Source of the DNA: Neoluteolibacter marinus
Lineage (GTDB): Bacteria; Verrucomicrobiota; Verrucomicrobiia; Verrucomicrobiales; Akkermansiaceae
Reading direction: 5' to 3'
Assembly (NCBI RefSeq): GCF_014904755.1
Contig: NZ_JACZFQ010000097.1
Location: forward strand, 162,176-226,175
Length of the DNA: 64,000 nt
Shown: positions 9,646 through 17,892 of the stretch, piece by piece
How positions within the stretch are numbered: position 1 is the first letter of the stretch
Layout of the letters: each line of letters begins with the position of its first letter
Translations under genes and position numbers: made by a program
Notes under the pieces: generated by a model
The model's database searches: none
Told to the model about the DNA's origin: nothing
What the model saw: the letters and a program-made list of their open reading frames with translations, nothing else

Positions 9646-10559
9646 AGGAGCCCTTGGAAATCATGATCCTGTCCGATGGCAAACCCGGGCACGCCAACCA
9701 ATCCCACGGGTTGGCCGAAGCGATCGGCCGGATCCGGCCCGTGTCGATCACCCGGGTGTCGCTGAAAGAAAGCCGTGGCGCCCTGCAGCGGATCGCCCGG
9801 GCATGGGGCGAGAGTGCCAAGGAAAGCCCGCCCGACCTCCTCCTCGGTGCCGGTCACGCGGTGCATGCCGCCCTGCTGGTTCTCTCCCGACGCTTTGACG
9901 TCCCCTGCGTCGTGCTGATGAAGCCGACCCTGCCCGACGCGCTGTTTGACCTTTGCCTGATTCCCGAGCACGACCTGGGAAAGGGCGAGGCCCCCGACCA
10001 CGTCATTCCCACCGTCGGGGCACTCAACCGGGTCCCGCCGCCCGATCAGCGGGAACGGAACGGCGGATTGATCCTTCTCGGCGGACCGTCGGGTTCCCAC
10101 GGCTGGGATGGCAAGGCCGTGACGGAAGCCGTGACCACCATCGTCGGCCGCTGCGGCGGACGGCCGTGGCGGACCACCGATTCGCGCCGCACCCCAGCCG
10201 GCACCCTCGGCAAGCTTGCCGCAGAATGCCCGGCGCTCGCCTGCTACCCCCACGTCGACACCGGCCGCGACTGGCTGCCGCAGCGGCTTGCCGAGGCCGC
10301 CGAGGTCTGGGTCACGGAAGACAGCGTGTCGATGATCTACGAAGCACTTAGTAGCGGCGCGCGGGTCGGGTTGTTGCCGGTCCCCTTGCTGAAGAAGGCC
10401 GGCCGCGTCGCCCGCGGGATCGACCGTCTGGTCGAACAGGGCTTCGCGACCCGCTTCGCCGACTGGACGCCAAGCTCCGGCCTCGCGGCCCCGCCCCGCG
10501 TGCTGCGCGAGGCGGACCGTTGCGCGGAAATCGTGCTCGAATCCCTGCGGCTGCCATGA
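9642..10559 (+). CDS. ELM1-family (DUF1022) protein, likely envelope sugar metabolism
   Basis: 305 residues. The start LSDGKPGHANQSHGL and the later blocks LLGGPSGSHGW, TDSRRTP and TEDSVSMIYEALSSG are hallmarks of the ELM1/DUF1022 family, which has a GT-B-like two-Rossmann architecture. In plants ELM1 is linked to mitochondrial fission. Bacterial members sit in lipopolysaccharide gene clusters and are probably glycosyltransferase-like (inference from context). The ATG overlaps the stop of the acyltransferase gene and its own stop overlaps the next ATG, both as ATGA, so the three genes are almost certainly one operon. Confidence 0.85.
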   Translation: MKEPLEIMILSDGKPGHANQSHGLAEAIGRIRPVSITRVSLKESRGALQRIARAWGESAKESPPDLLLGAGHAVHAALLVLSRRFDVPCVVLMKPTLPDALFDLCLIPEHDLGKGEAPDHVIPTVGALNRVPPPDQRERNGGLILLGGPSGSHGWDGKAVTEAVTTIVGRCGGRPWRTTDSRRTPAGTLGKLAAECPALACYPHVDTGRDWLPQRLAEAAEVWVTEDSVSMIYEALSSGARVGLLPVPLLKKAGRVARGIDRLVEQGFATRFADWTPSSGLAAPPRVLREADRCAEIVLESLRLP

Positions 10560-11653
10560 AGGTGTTCCAACTGATCCCGGAAATGGAGTCGGGCGGCGTC
10601 GAACGGGGAACCCTCGAACTCGCCCGGCACCTCGGCTCCCTCGGCCATGAGTCCATCGTCGTCTCCGGTGGCGGCAAGATGGTCCGCCTGCTCGAGGAGT
10701 GTGGCACCCGCCATCTCACCCTGCCGGCCGGCCGCAAGCGCTTGTCCTCGCTCGCCTTGGTGCCGAAGCTCCGCCGCTTGTTCACGGAGGAGAAACCGGA
10801 CATCCTTCACTTGCGCTCCCGGGTTCCCGCCTGGCTTGCCTGGCTTGCCTGGCGCGGCATGGATCCCTCCACCCGGCCACGGCTGGTGACAACCGTCCAC
10901 GGCTTCAATTCGGTCAACCGCTACTCCGAGATCATGACCTGCGGCGAACGGGTCATCTGCGTTTCCGAAAGCATCCGCGACCATGTGCTCCGCCACTACC
11001 CGAAGGCCGCTCCCGGGAAGCTTCGCGTCGTCCACCGCGGCATCGACCCCGCCGACTATCCCCACGGCTACCGGCCGTCCGCCGAATGGCTCGACGCGTT
11101 CCAGCGCGAATTTCCGGCGGCAGCGGGCAAGCGCTTGATCACCCTGCCCGGCCGCATCACCCGGCTGAAAGGGCACGAGGACTTCGCGCGGATTCTGAAG
11201 GCACTCGCGGACGACAAGAGCCTGCACGGCTTGATTGCCGGCGGCGCTCATCCACGGAAAGCTTCGTACCTCGACGAGATCCGGAACCTCTTCGACGCCG
11301 AGGGGCTAGGCGAGCGGATCACCTTCACCGGAGGTCGCTCCGACCTGCGGGAAATCCTCGCCGTTTCCACGGTCGTGCTCTCGCTGACGACCCAACCCGA
11401 ATCCTTCGGCCGCACCACCCTCGAGGCGCTCGGACTCGGCGTGCCCGTCGCGGGCTACGACCACGGCGGCGTCGGCGAACAGCTCGGCCTCCTCTACCCC
11501 GCGGGAAGAATCCCGCCGAACGACCCCGAGGCCGCCGTGCCGGTGATCCGGCGATTGCTGGATGATCCGCCTCAAGTCCCTGCCGAACACCCGTTCACGC
11601 TGCAAGCGATGCTCGACGGCACCCTCGCGGTTTACGGCGAGCTCTTGCGCTGA
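10556..11653 (+). CDS. Family 4 glycosyltransferase
   Basis: 365 residues. The N-terminal acceptor domain begins MKVFQLIPEMESGGVERGTL, the typical GGVER loop of GT4 enzymes. The C-terminal donor domain carries LPGRITRLKGHEDF and the E-x7-E nucleotide-sugar signature ESFGRTTLE. HGFNSVNRYSEIMTCGERVICVSE is close to WaaG-type sequences that add sugars to the lipopolysaccharide core. It is the last gene of the acyltransferase-ELM1-glycosyltransferase operon, entered by an ATGA overlap. Its 3' end overlaps the convergent P-loop gene by 22 bp. The sugar transferred cannot be told from sequence. Confidence 0.9.
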   Translation: MKVFQLIPEMESGGVERGTLELARHLGSLGHESIVVSGGGKMVRLLEECGTRHLTLPAGRKRLSSLALVPKLRRLFTEEKPDILHLRSRVPAWLAWLAWRGMDPSTRPRLVTTVHGFNSVNRYSEIMTCGERVICVSESIRDHVLRHYPKAAPGKLRVVHRGIDPADYPHGYRPSAEWLDAFQREFPAAAGKRLITLPGRITRLKGHEDFARILKALADDKSLHGLIAGGAHPRKASYLDEIRNLFDAEGLGERITFTGGRSDLREILAVSTVVLSLTTQPESFGRTTLEALGLGVPVAGYDHGGVGEQLGLLYPAGRIPPNDPEAAVPVIRRLLDDPPQVPAEHPFTLQAMLDGTLAVYGELLR

Positions 11654-12150
11654 TCGCCCGTCGACACGAACACGTGGTCCCAGACCGGACGCTCCTCGCG
11701 GCAGGACGCCGCGTAGCTTTGCCAGTCCCGGAGTTTCGGCAGGTCGCGGTCTTCACCGCGGGAGACGATCCGCTCCCGCCGCAGTTCCGGCGGACACCAG
11801 ACGAAATGAAGCACCGGCCTGACGCCCAGCCGCTGCTCCAAGCGATCCGGCCAATCCTCCTCGCCGACTTCGCGGGTGAAAGGACCCGCCAGCACTACCG
11901 GTACCAGAGGCAGGTTGACCACCGCCAGGTCGAACATCGCCTCGTAGACCGCATCGCGGTAGGCAGTCTTGTAGGCGAGCGAATCCCGGTCATCAGGGTC
12001 GTGCCCCGCCAGGGACAACCCGGCGCGAACCAGGCGCTCGGTGGCAACGTCGCTGTCGATCAGGCAGGCGCCGAGCCGGGCGGCAAGTTCCCGCGCATGG
12101 AATGACTTCCCGGCCCCCGCGGGGCCGGTGACGACGTGGCATTCGTTCAC
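11632..12150 (-). CDS. Small P-loop kinase (predicted ATP-binding kinase)
   Basis: 172 residues. Walker A is GPAGAGKS (9-16), followed by the short-chain kinase layout with ARLGACLIDSD and PELRRERIVSR, as in zeta-toxin/chloramphenicol-kinase type or COG4639 predicted kinases. The start is a GTG at 12150 that overlaps the TGA of the DUF4870 gene (GTGA), which explains why no ATG is found and points to coupled translation. The substrate is unknown. No antitoxin-like partner is adjacent, so a toxin role is not supported. Confidence 0.75.
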   Translation of the reverse strand: MNECHVVTGPAGAGKSFHARELAARLGACLIDSDVATERLVRAGLSLAGHDPDDRDSLAYKTAYRDAVYEAMFDLAVVNLPLVPVVLAGPFTREVGEEDWPDRLEQRLGVRPVLHFVWCPPELRRERIVSRGEDRDLPKLRDWQSYAASCREERPVWDHVFVSTGDQRKSSP

Positions 12151-12560
12151 GTGACGAAACGGGCGGTCAACGGATAGCGGTAGGGAATGCCATCGTTCGC
12201 CCTGAGCGAAGCGATCACGATGAAGATGATCCAGACCACCGGATAGGCCCAAAGCAGCGGAAAGAGCAGCAGCCCGATGCCGACGAAGGTTAGACCGATG
12301 ATCACGATGGTCAGCAGCACGCCCCAGATCAACCAGGAGATGTTGAAGTTGAGGGCCTCCTTGGCCTCCGCCGTGGCGAAGGGCATGCTGTCCTTCTTGA
12401 CCTGCCAAACGATCAGCGGACCGACGATGTTGCCCACACCACCGGTGAGCAATTCGGACAGGGCCGACAGGTGGCCAAGCATGGCCCACATCTTCTCATC
12501 TTTTGAGAAGCCGGCCGGCGGAGAAGGTGGCGGAGGCGGAGCAGCGTAGGGATCGTTCAT
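12147..12560 (-). CDS. DUF4870 (Tic20-like) integral membrane protein
   Basis: 137 residues. A Pro-rich N terminus is followed by EKMWAMLGHLSAL, the DUF4870 signature, then IVWQVKKDSMPF, AKEALNFNIS and two long hydrophobic helices (WLIWGVLLTIVIIGLTFVGI and LLLFPLLWAYPVVWIIFIVI). Members of this family are small helical membrane proteins without a settled function. It precedes and overlaps the P-loop kinase gene by GTGA, so they are co-translated. Confidence 0.85.
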   Translation of the reverse strand: MNDPYAAPPPPPSPPAGFSKDEKMWAMLGHLSALSELLTGGVGNIVGPLIVWQVKKDSMPFATAEAKEALNFNISWLIWGVLLTIVIIGLTFVGIGLLLFPLLWAYPVVWIIFIVIASLRANDGIPYRYPLTARFVT

Positions 12561-12637
12561 GATCGGGGCTTCCTAACATCCCATGCCGCGGCTGGAAAGG
12601 AATAGCCGTTCCAAGCGCCCGCCGGAATTCCACCCGC

Positions 12638-13501
12638 TCAAGCCAGTGAACCGGCGTATGTACGGAGGAAGTCGACACAGCGGGTGATCTCCGGCAGCGA
12701 TTGCTTCCAATGGTGCTCGTATTCGATGCTGACATTTCCCGCGAAGCCTTGTTTCCGGGCCTCGTCGAGAATCGCGGCGACATCGATCACGCCGGTTCCG
12801 AATGGCCGGTCTCGGGTCAACTTTCCCACCGCCCTGCGGTCCTTCATGTGGAAGGAGAGCACCCGGGAGCCAACGTTCCGGACCACCTCGAGCGGATCCA
12901 GGCCCGATGTCGCCCAATGCCCGATATCCGCACAGAAGCCGAGGTTGGGATGCCGGTCGGCGATCCGTCCGAGGATGAAGCCGGGATCCCACATCCGGTA
13001 GACGATGAACCTGGGGTGATTGTGGAAGCAGACCTTGAGGTCATATTCGACCGCGAGCTTCTCCAAGGTGTCGATCGCCCCGATCGACTCGGTGGTCACC
13101 CCGTAGAGGCCCAGCTTGCGGGCGAACCCGAACACCTTCCTCGCCCCGGCCTCATCCTTCGAAATACGGGTGACCCCGTAGTTCACCGGAACGACCCCGT
13201 GTTCCCTGCAGTGGCCGAGGATCGCCGCGATGGCATCGTCCGGGATCGATGGCGCGACCTTCAACCGCCCGAGCGGTCCGCCGATCTGCTGGCCGGGGTA
13301 GATCTCCACCGCGGGAGCGCCGGCGGCCGCAGTCATCTTGACCGCCTCCCAGAGCGTGAATTTCCTGAACGACCAGCACTGGACCGTGATGGCGAAGCCC
13401 GCAGGGAACCGCGGGTTGCCGGCTATCGAACCGCCCTCCGCACGAATCCCTCCGGGCAGCGGGTCGGCGGGCGGCATCGGCAGGGCGGAACGGCGATTCA
13501 C
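12638..13501 (-). CDS. Sugar phosphate isomerase/epimerase-like TIM-barrel protein
   Basis: 287 residues. The AP-endonuclease-2/xylose-isomerase-like barrel is visible from about residue 37, with metal-ligand blocks CFHNHPRF, FCADIGHW, LSFHMKDR and the terminal SIEYEHH. The start is a GTG at 13501; an ATG at 13477 is an alternative and leaves the barrel intact. It lies 45 bp downstream of the DUF1501 gene on the same strand, so it may be the last gene of that operon. In Verrucomicrobiota and Planctomycetes such proteins often accompany DUF1501/DUF1553 genes. The substrate is unknown. Confidence 0.85.
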   Translation of the reverse strand: MNRRSALPMPPADPLPGGIRAEGGSIAGNPRFPAGFAITVQCWSFRKFTLWEAVKMTAAAGAPAVEIYPGQQIGGPLGRLKVAPSIPDDAIAAILGHCREHGVVPVNYGVTRISKDEAGARKVFGFARKLGLYGVTTESIGAIDTLEKLAVEYDLKVCFHNHPRFIVYRMWDPGFILGRIADRHPNLGFCADIGHWATSGLDPLEVVRNVGSRVLSFHMKDRRAVGKLTRDRPFGTGVIDVAAILDEARKQGFAGNVSIEYEHHWKQSLPEITRCVDFLRTYAGSLA

Positions 13502-13546
13502 GGGATCTCGCTAGCACGGATGCAGCGCCGGATCCAGTCCGCCCGA

Positions 13547-15028
13547 TCAGGCGAGGATCCCCTCCACCACCTTAGCCGGCTTCACCCCGGTCAGCTTCTG
13601 GTCGAGCCCCTGGAACGGGAAGACGAGCTTCTGGTGATCGAATCCGAACAGGTGGAGCAGCGTCGCATGGAAGTCCCGCAGCGGCACCGGGTCGCGGGCC
13701 ACATGGTAGCCCATCTCGTCGGTTTCACCGTACGTGATCCCGGGTTTCACGCCGGCGCCGGCCATCCAGAGGGTGAAGGCGTTGGGATTGTGGTCGCGGC
13801 CGACGAAGGCGTTGGCACTGCCGCCTCCGCGGTTCTCCTGCATCGGCGTGCGGCCGAATTCGCCGCCCCACACGACCAGCGTGTCCTCCAGCAATCCGCG
13901 CTGCTCAAGGTCGGTGAGGAGCGCGGACACCGGCTTGTCGATCGATTCGCACTTCCGCTTGAATCCATGGTTGATGGCCTCGCTCTGGTTCGACCCGTGC
14001 GAATCCCACCCCCAGTCGAAGAGCTGGATGAAGCGAACGCCGTTCTCGGCCAGACGGCGGGCGAGCAGGCAGTTGTTGGCGAAGGATTCCTTGCCGGGCT
14101 CGGTCCCGTACATCTCGTGGATGTGCGCGGGCTCGTCCTTGATGCTCATCACCTCCGGCACGGAGACCTGCATGCGGTAGGCCATCTCGTACTGGGCGAT
14201 GCGGGTCACGATCTCCGGATCGCCGAGCTCCCGGTGGGTCTTTGAATTCAGCCGGTTGAGGGAATCCAGGGCGCTGCGGCGGATCTCGCGGGTGATGCCC
14301 GGCGGGTTGGCTGCATTCAGGACGGGATCGCCGGTGGACCGGCACTGGACGCCCTGATAGACCGACGGCAAGGGTCCGCTGCCCCACAGCGAGGCGCCGA
14401 CCCGGGGCAAGCGCCCCCCGGAGATGAGCACCATGAATCCCGGCAGGTTCTGGTTGTCGCTGCCCAGGCCCCAGGTGACCCACGATCCCATCGAGGCGTG
14501 CCCCAGGTTCTGGTTGCCGGTGTGGACCAGCAGCTGGGCGGGCCCGTGGTTGAACTGGTCGGTCTGCATCGACTTCACGAAGCAGAGCTTGTCGGCGTGC
14601 TTCACCAGCCCGGGCAAGCGGTCGGAAATCCAGGCGCCCGATTGACCGTGCTGGTTGAACTCGAACTGGGGTCCCAGCATCCGCGGCACCCCCTGGATGA
14701 AGGCGAAGCGCTGGCCCTCGAGATATTCCTGCGGGCAGTCCTTGCCGTCGTATTTCGCGAGCGTCGGCTTGTAGTCGAACAGCTCCAGCTGGCTCGGCGC
14801 ACCGACCATGTGGAGGTAGATGACCCGCTTGGCCTTGGGGGCAAAGGACGGCGCCAGCGTGCCGAGCGGATTCGCCGGATCATGCTGGATCTTCAGCTTC
14901 CCCGCCCCCGCCGCGATGCCCTGGCTCGCGAGCCAGAGCCCGCCGAGCCCGGTCGAACAGTTGCGGAGGAAGTGCCTGCGGGTGAGGTGCCGGAGTTCCT
15001 CCTGCCGGAGGTGCTGGAAGAGGTTCAT
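13547..15028 (-). CDS. DUF1501 protein, Tat-exported, sulfatase-like fold
   Basis: 493 residues. The N terminus RRHFLRNCSTGLGG has twin arginines and a Cys in a Tat-like context. The DUF1501 body follows: KRVIYLHMVGAPSQLELFDYKP, QLLVHTGN, GSWVTWGLG, RLAENGVRFIQLFDWGWDSH, VVWGGEFGRTP and GRDHNPNAFTLWMAGAGVK. The fold belongs to the alkaline phosphatase/sulfatase superfamily, but the family activity is not settled. Its ATG overlaps the stop of the DUF1553 protein by ATGA, and the two are near-universal partners in this phylum. A second, diverged copy lies at 23699-25225. Confidence 0.93.
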   Translation of the reverse strand: MNLFQHLRQEELRHLTRRHFLRNCSTGLGGLWLASQGIAAGAGKLKIQHDPANPLGTLAPSFAPKAKRVIYLHMVGAPSQLELFDYKPTLAKYDGKDCPQEYLEGQRFAFIQGVPRMLGPQFEFNQHGQSGAWISDRLPGLVKHADKLCFVKSMQTDQFNHGPAQLLVHTGNQNLGHASMGSWVTWGLGSDNQNLPGFMVLISGGRLPRVGASLWGSGPLPSVYQGVQCRSTGDPVLNAANPPGITREIRRSALDSLNRLNSKTHRELGDPEIVTRIAQYEMAYRMQVSVPEVMSIKDEPAHIHEMYGTEPGKESFANNCLLARRLAENGVRFIQLFDWGWDSHGSNQSEAINHGFKRKCESIDKPVSALLTDLEQRGLLEDTLVVWGGEFGRTPMQENRGGGSANAFVGRDHNPNAFTLWMAGAGVKPGITYGETDEMGYHVARDPVPLRDFHATLLHLFGFDHQKLVFPFQGLDQKLTGVKPAKVVEGILA

Positions 15029-17892
15029 CGGGTGATCGCTTCGTCGAGATTGAGAAGAACGGAAGCCACGATCGTGTAGGCGGCCCCGTCCGGGGTACCG
15101 GCCATGCCGTTCATGGTGCCGGGATCGGCGGCATAGCGCTGCTCGGTGTCCTTGAACAAGCCGCGGAGCTCATCCAGGCGGTCCGCGGTGATGTCCTTCG
15201 AGGTGGCCGCGCGGTAACCGAATGACAAACGGGCATCGAGATCCCCCGTGACGTCATACTTCATCCGCCGGGCGAGCCCCTGGGCGCATTCGTGAAAGGC
15301 GGGATCGTTCAGCACGGCCAGCGCCTGCAAGGGGGTGTTCGACACCAGCCGCCGCTTCGAGCACAGCTCACGGGTCGGGGCATCGAAGGTGACGAACGAC
15401 GGATAGGGAATACTGCGCTTCCAGTAGGTGTAGAGAGAGCGGCGGTAGCGATCGGCCTGGCCGGGCTCCGGGGTTTTCCACGAGTCCGCGGAAAACGGTG
15501 TCCAGACCCCGGGCGGGATCGGGGGATGCACCGGCGGACCTCCGACCGCCGGGGCCAGCAGGCCGCCGACCGCCAGCGCGTTGTCCCGGGCCATCTCGGC
15601 CGTCAGCCGCTGCCGCGGCCCGCGGGCGAGCAGGCGGTTGTCCGCGTCCTTCGCCGCCAGCGCGGGCGTGACGGTGGCGTCCTGCCGGTAGGCGGCACTG
15701 GTCACCAGCTCCCGCAGCAACGATTTGACGCTCCACTGCATTTCCGTCGAGAAGCGGACCGCCAGGGTGTCCAGCAACCCGGGATGGGTGGGCTTTTCAC
15801 CCGCGGAGCCGAAATCCTCCGGGGTCGGCACGATGCCGATGCCGAAAAGCTCGAGCCACATCCGGTTGACCGCCACGCGGGCCGTCAAGGGGTTCTCCGG
15901 GGAGGCGATCCAACGCGCGAGATCGAGGCGACTGGGAACTTCCGACGCGGCGTGGAGCCGGGGAAAGACCTCGGGGGTTCCCGGTTTCTCCACGATCCCG
16001 CCCTTGTCGAGCCAGTTGCCGCGATTGAACACCCGCGTGCTGCGGGAGAACCGGGGGTCCCGCTCCTGCATGACCGGCACGCTGGTGGCCGGAATCTTGC
16101 GGAGGGCCGCACGGGCGTCGGAAAGCTCTTTCTTCAGTCGCAGCACCTCGGCCTCTTTGCGGTGGGTGATCCAAGCGGCCTGGTCGGTCAGGGAGATGCG
16201 GCCGCGCTTCGAGACCATCGGGAAACTGGCGATGATCGACGGACCGTTCTTCATCGTCACCCGCAGCCTCGAGCCCTCCGGCAAGTCGAGCGGTTCGGCC
16301 AGCACCACCGTCGCGTGGCGCGGGCCGAAGGTTTTCGAGTAGGTTCCCCACCCGCGGTTGCTGTCCTTCAACGACCCGTTGGGATCGAAAAACGGATGCG
16401 CCTCATCCGCGATGACTTCGGCCAGGGCAACCGGCTTCGCCCCGTTGTCCGGATCGAGGATCTCCAGCGTGATCTTCTTGAGGATCGCCCCCCATTCCGG
16501 GGTATGCGCCGCGGCGTCCTCGTCGAGCGGCAGGAACTCGACCCGGAGGGCTGTGAGCTGACTGAGATCCGCCGGAAAGGTCAGCTGATAGGTCGCGCCG
16601 GCCGCCGCATTGGTGTCGGAGCGGTACTCCTCGATGCCACCGGTTTCGGCAATCCGCAACTTGGCGCCCTGGGCGGTGGCCGTCATCGACCTGGCGGGGC
16701 TCCAGCGGGTCGCGGCATCGATCTCCGCACGGATCTTGAAGAGCGCCGACTCGGCAGCCGCCACCTGATCCTGCAGCCCGTTCGCTTCGGCATAGCGCGC
16801 CTTGTCCAGGGGCACCTTGAGCTTCGGCAGGTCTTCCGAAAGGTCGGCGTCGGCAGTCTGGTTGAAGAAGGCCATGAACGAGTAATACTCCTCGTGCTTG
16901 ATCGGATCGTAGGGATGGCTGTGGCACTGGACGCAACCGAAGGTCAGCCCTTGCCAGACTTCCCAGGTCGTCGCGACCCGGTCCATCACGGCGCTGACCC
17001 GGAACTCCTCGTCATCCGTGCCGCCCTCGTCGTTGACCTGGGTGAGCCGGTGGAAGGTGGTGGCGATCTTCTGTTCCAGACTGGCATCGGGAATCAGGTC
17101 GCCTGCCAGCTGGTCGATGGTGAACTGGTCGAACGGAAGGTCGCGATTGAAGGCGTCGACCAGCCAGTCCCGGTATTTCCAGACCTCGCGGCGGCGGTCG
17201 ACGCCGAGCCCTTCGGAGTCTGCATAGCGGGCGAGGTCCATCCAGACACTCGCCCAGCGTTCGCCGAAATGGGGCGAGGCCAAGAGTCGGTCCACCTGCT
17301 TTGCATAGGCATCCGGCGAGGAATCGGCGAGGAAGGCGTCGAGCTCTTCCACCGAAGGCGGCAGGCCGGTGAGGTCCAGCGACAGCCGGCGCAGTAAGAC
17401 CGACTTGGCGGCCTCCTTGGAGGGTTCCAGGCCCTCGCTTTCCATCCGGGCGAGCAGGAACCGGTCGATGTCGTTGCGCGGCCAGGCCGCATCCTTCACC
17501 GCGGGCGGCTGCTGGCGCACGGGAGCCACGAAGGACCAATGCTCGCCCCACTCCGCCCCCTCCTCGATCCAAGTGCGGAGGGTCTCAATCTCCTCCTTCG
17601 CGAGCGGCGGGCCATGCTCGGGCTTCGGCATCACTTCGTCGGGATCTCCGGACAGCACCCGCACCATCAGTTCCGAGGCCGCCGGATCGCCGGGGACGAT
17701 GATCGGCTTCCCCGACTCCCCCTTCCCCAAGGCCTGTTCACGGTAGATGAAGGACACCTCGCCGGCCTCCTTGACCCCGCCATGGCAAGAGGTGCAATGG
17801 GCGTTGAGGATCGGACGCACGTCGTGTGCGAAGTCCACTTTCGCCCACACCGGCAACGCCGACAGCAACATGATGGCAATCCCGTATCTCAT
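15025..17892 (-). CDS. Secreted PSCyt1-DUF1549-DUF1553 multidomain protein
   Basis: 955 residues. The signal peptide is MRYGIAIMLLSALPVWA. A planctomycete-type cytochrome domain follows with haem motif CTSCH (33-37). DUF1549 starts near WPRNDIDRFLLARME and contains a second CxxCH (CVQCH in FGCVQCHSHPYDP). A beta-rich insert separates it from DUF1553, marked by ENPLTARVAVNRMWLELFG, SAAYRQDA and LFTYWKRS-like blocks. The ATG at 17892 gives the signal peptide and overlaps the FecR stop by ATGA; its own stop overlaps the DUF1501 start the same way. Probably a periplasmic or surface redox-linked protein for polysaccharide breakdown (inference from phylum-wide context). Confidence 0.92.
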   Translation of the reverse strand: MRYGIAIMLLSALPVWAKVDFAHDVRPILNAHCTSCHGGVKEAGEVSFIYREQALGKGESGKPIIVPGDPAASELMVRVLSGDPDEVMPKPEHGPPLAKEEIETLRTWIEEGAEWGEHWSFVAPVRQQPPAVKDAAWPRNDIDRFLLARMESEGLEPSKEAAKSVLLRRLSLDLTGLPPSVEELDAFLADSSPDAYAKQVDRLLASPHFGERWASVWMDLARYADSEGLGVDRRREVWKYRDWLVDAFNRDLPFDQFTIDQLAGDLIPDASLEQKIATTFHRLTQVNDEGGTDDEEFRVSAVMDRVATTWEVWQGLTFGCVQCHSHPYDPIKHEEYYSFMAFFNQTADADLSEDLPKLKVPLDKARYAEANGLQDQVAAAESALFKIRAEIDAATRWSPARSMTATAQGAKLRIAETGGIEEYRSDTNAAAGATYQLTFPADLSQLTALRVEFLPLDEDAAAHTPEWGAILKKITLEILDPDNGAKPVALAEVIADEAHPFFDPNGSLKDSNRGWGTYSKTFGPRHATVVLAEPLDLPEGSRLRVTMKNGPSIIASFPMVSKRGRISLTDQAAWITHRKEAEVLRLKKELSDARAALRKIPATSVPVMQERDPRFSRSTRVFNRGNWLDKGGIVEKPGTPEVFPRLHAASEVPSRLDLARWIASPENPLTARVAVNRMWLELFGIGIVPTPEDFGSAGEKPTHPGLLDTLAVRFSTEMQWSVKSLLRELVTSAAYRQDATVTPALAAKDADNRLLARGPRQRLTAEMARDNALAVGGLLAPAVGGPPVHPPIPPGVWTPFSADSWKTPEPGQADRYRRSLYTYWKRSIPYPSFVTFDAPTRELCSKRRLVSNTPLQALAVLNDPAFHECAQGLARRMKYDVTGDLDARLSFGYRAATSKDITADRLDELRGLFKDTEQRYAADPGTMNGMAGTPDGAAYTIVASVLLNLDEAITR

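Noticed and set aside
11632..12150. Zeta-type toxin of a toxin-antitoxin pair
   Set aside because: Only the P-loop and general kinase layout are seen; the coupled upstream gene is a DUF4870 membrane protein, not an antitoxin.
12701..14245. A 514-codon plus-strand frame
   Set aside because: It overlaps the well-supported isomerase-like and DUF1501 genes in the opposite direction and has no recognisable domain.
15292..17397. A 701-codon open frame on the plus strand
   Set aside because: It is antisense to the PSCyt1-DUF1549-DUF1553 gene, whose domains are clear. Long antisense frames are expected in G+C-rich DNA.
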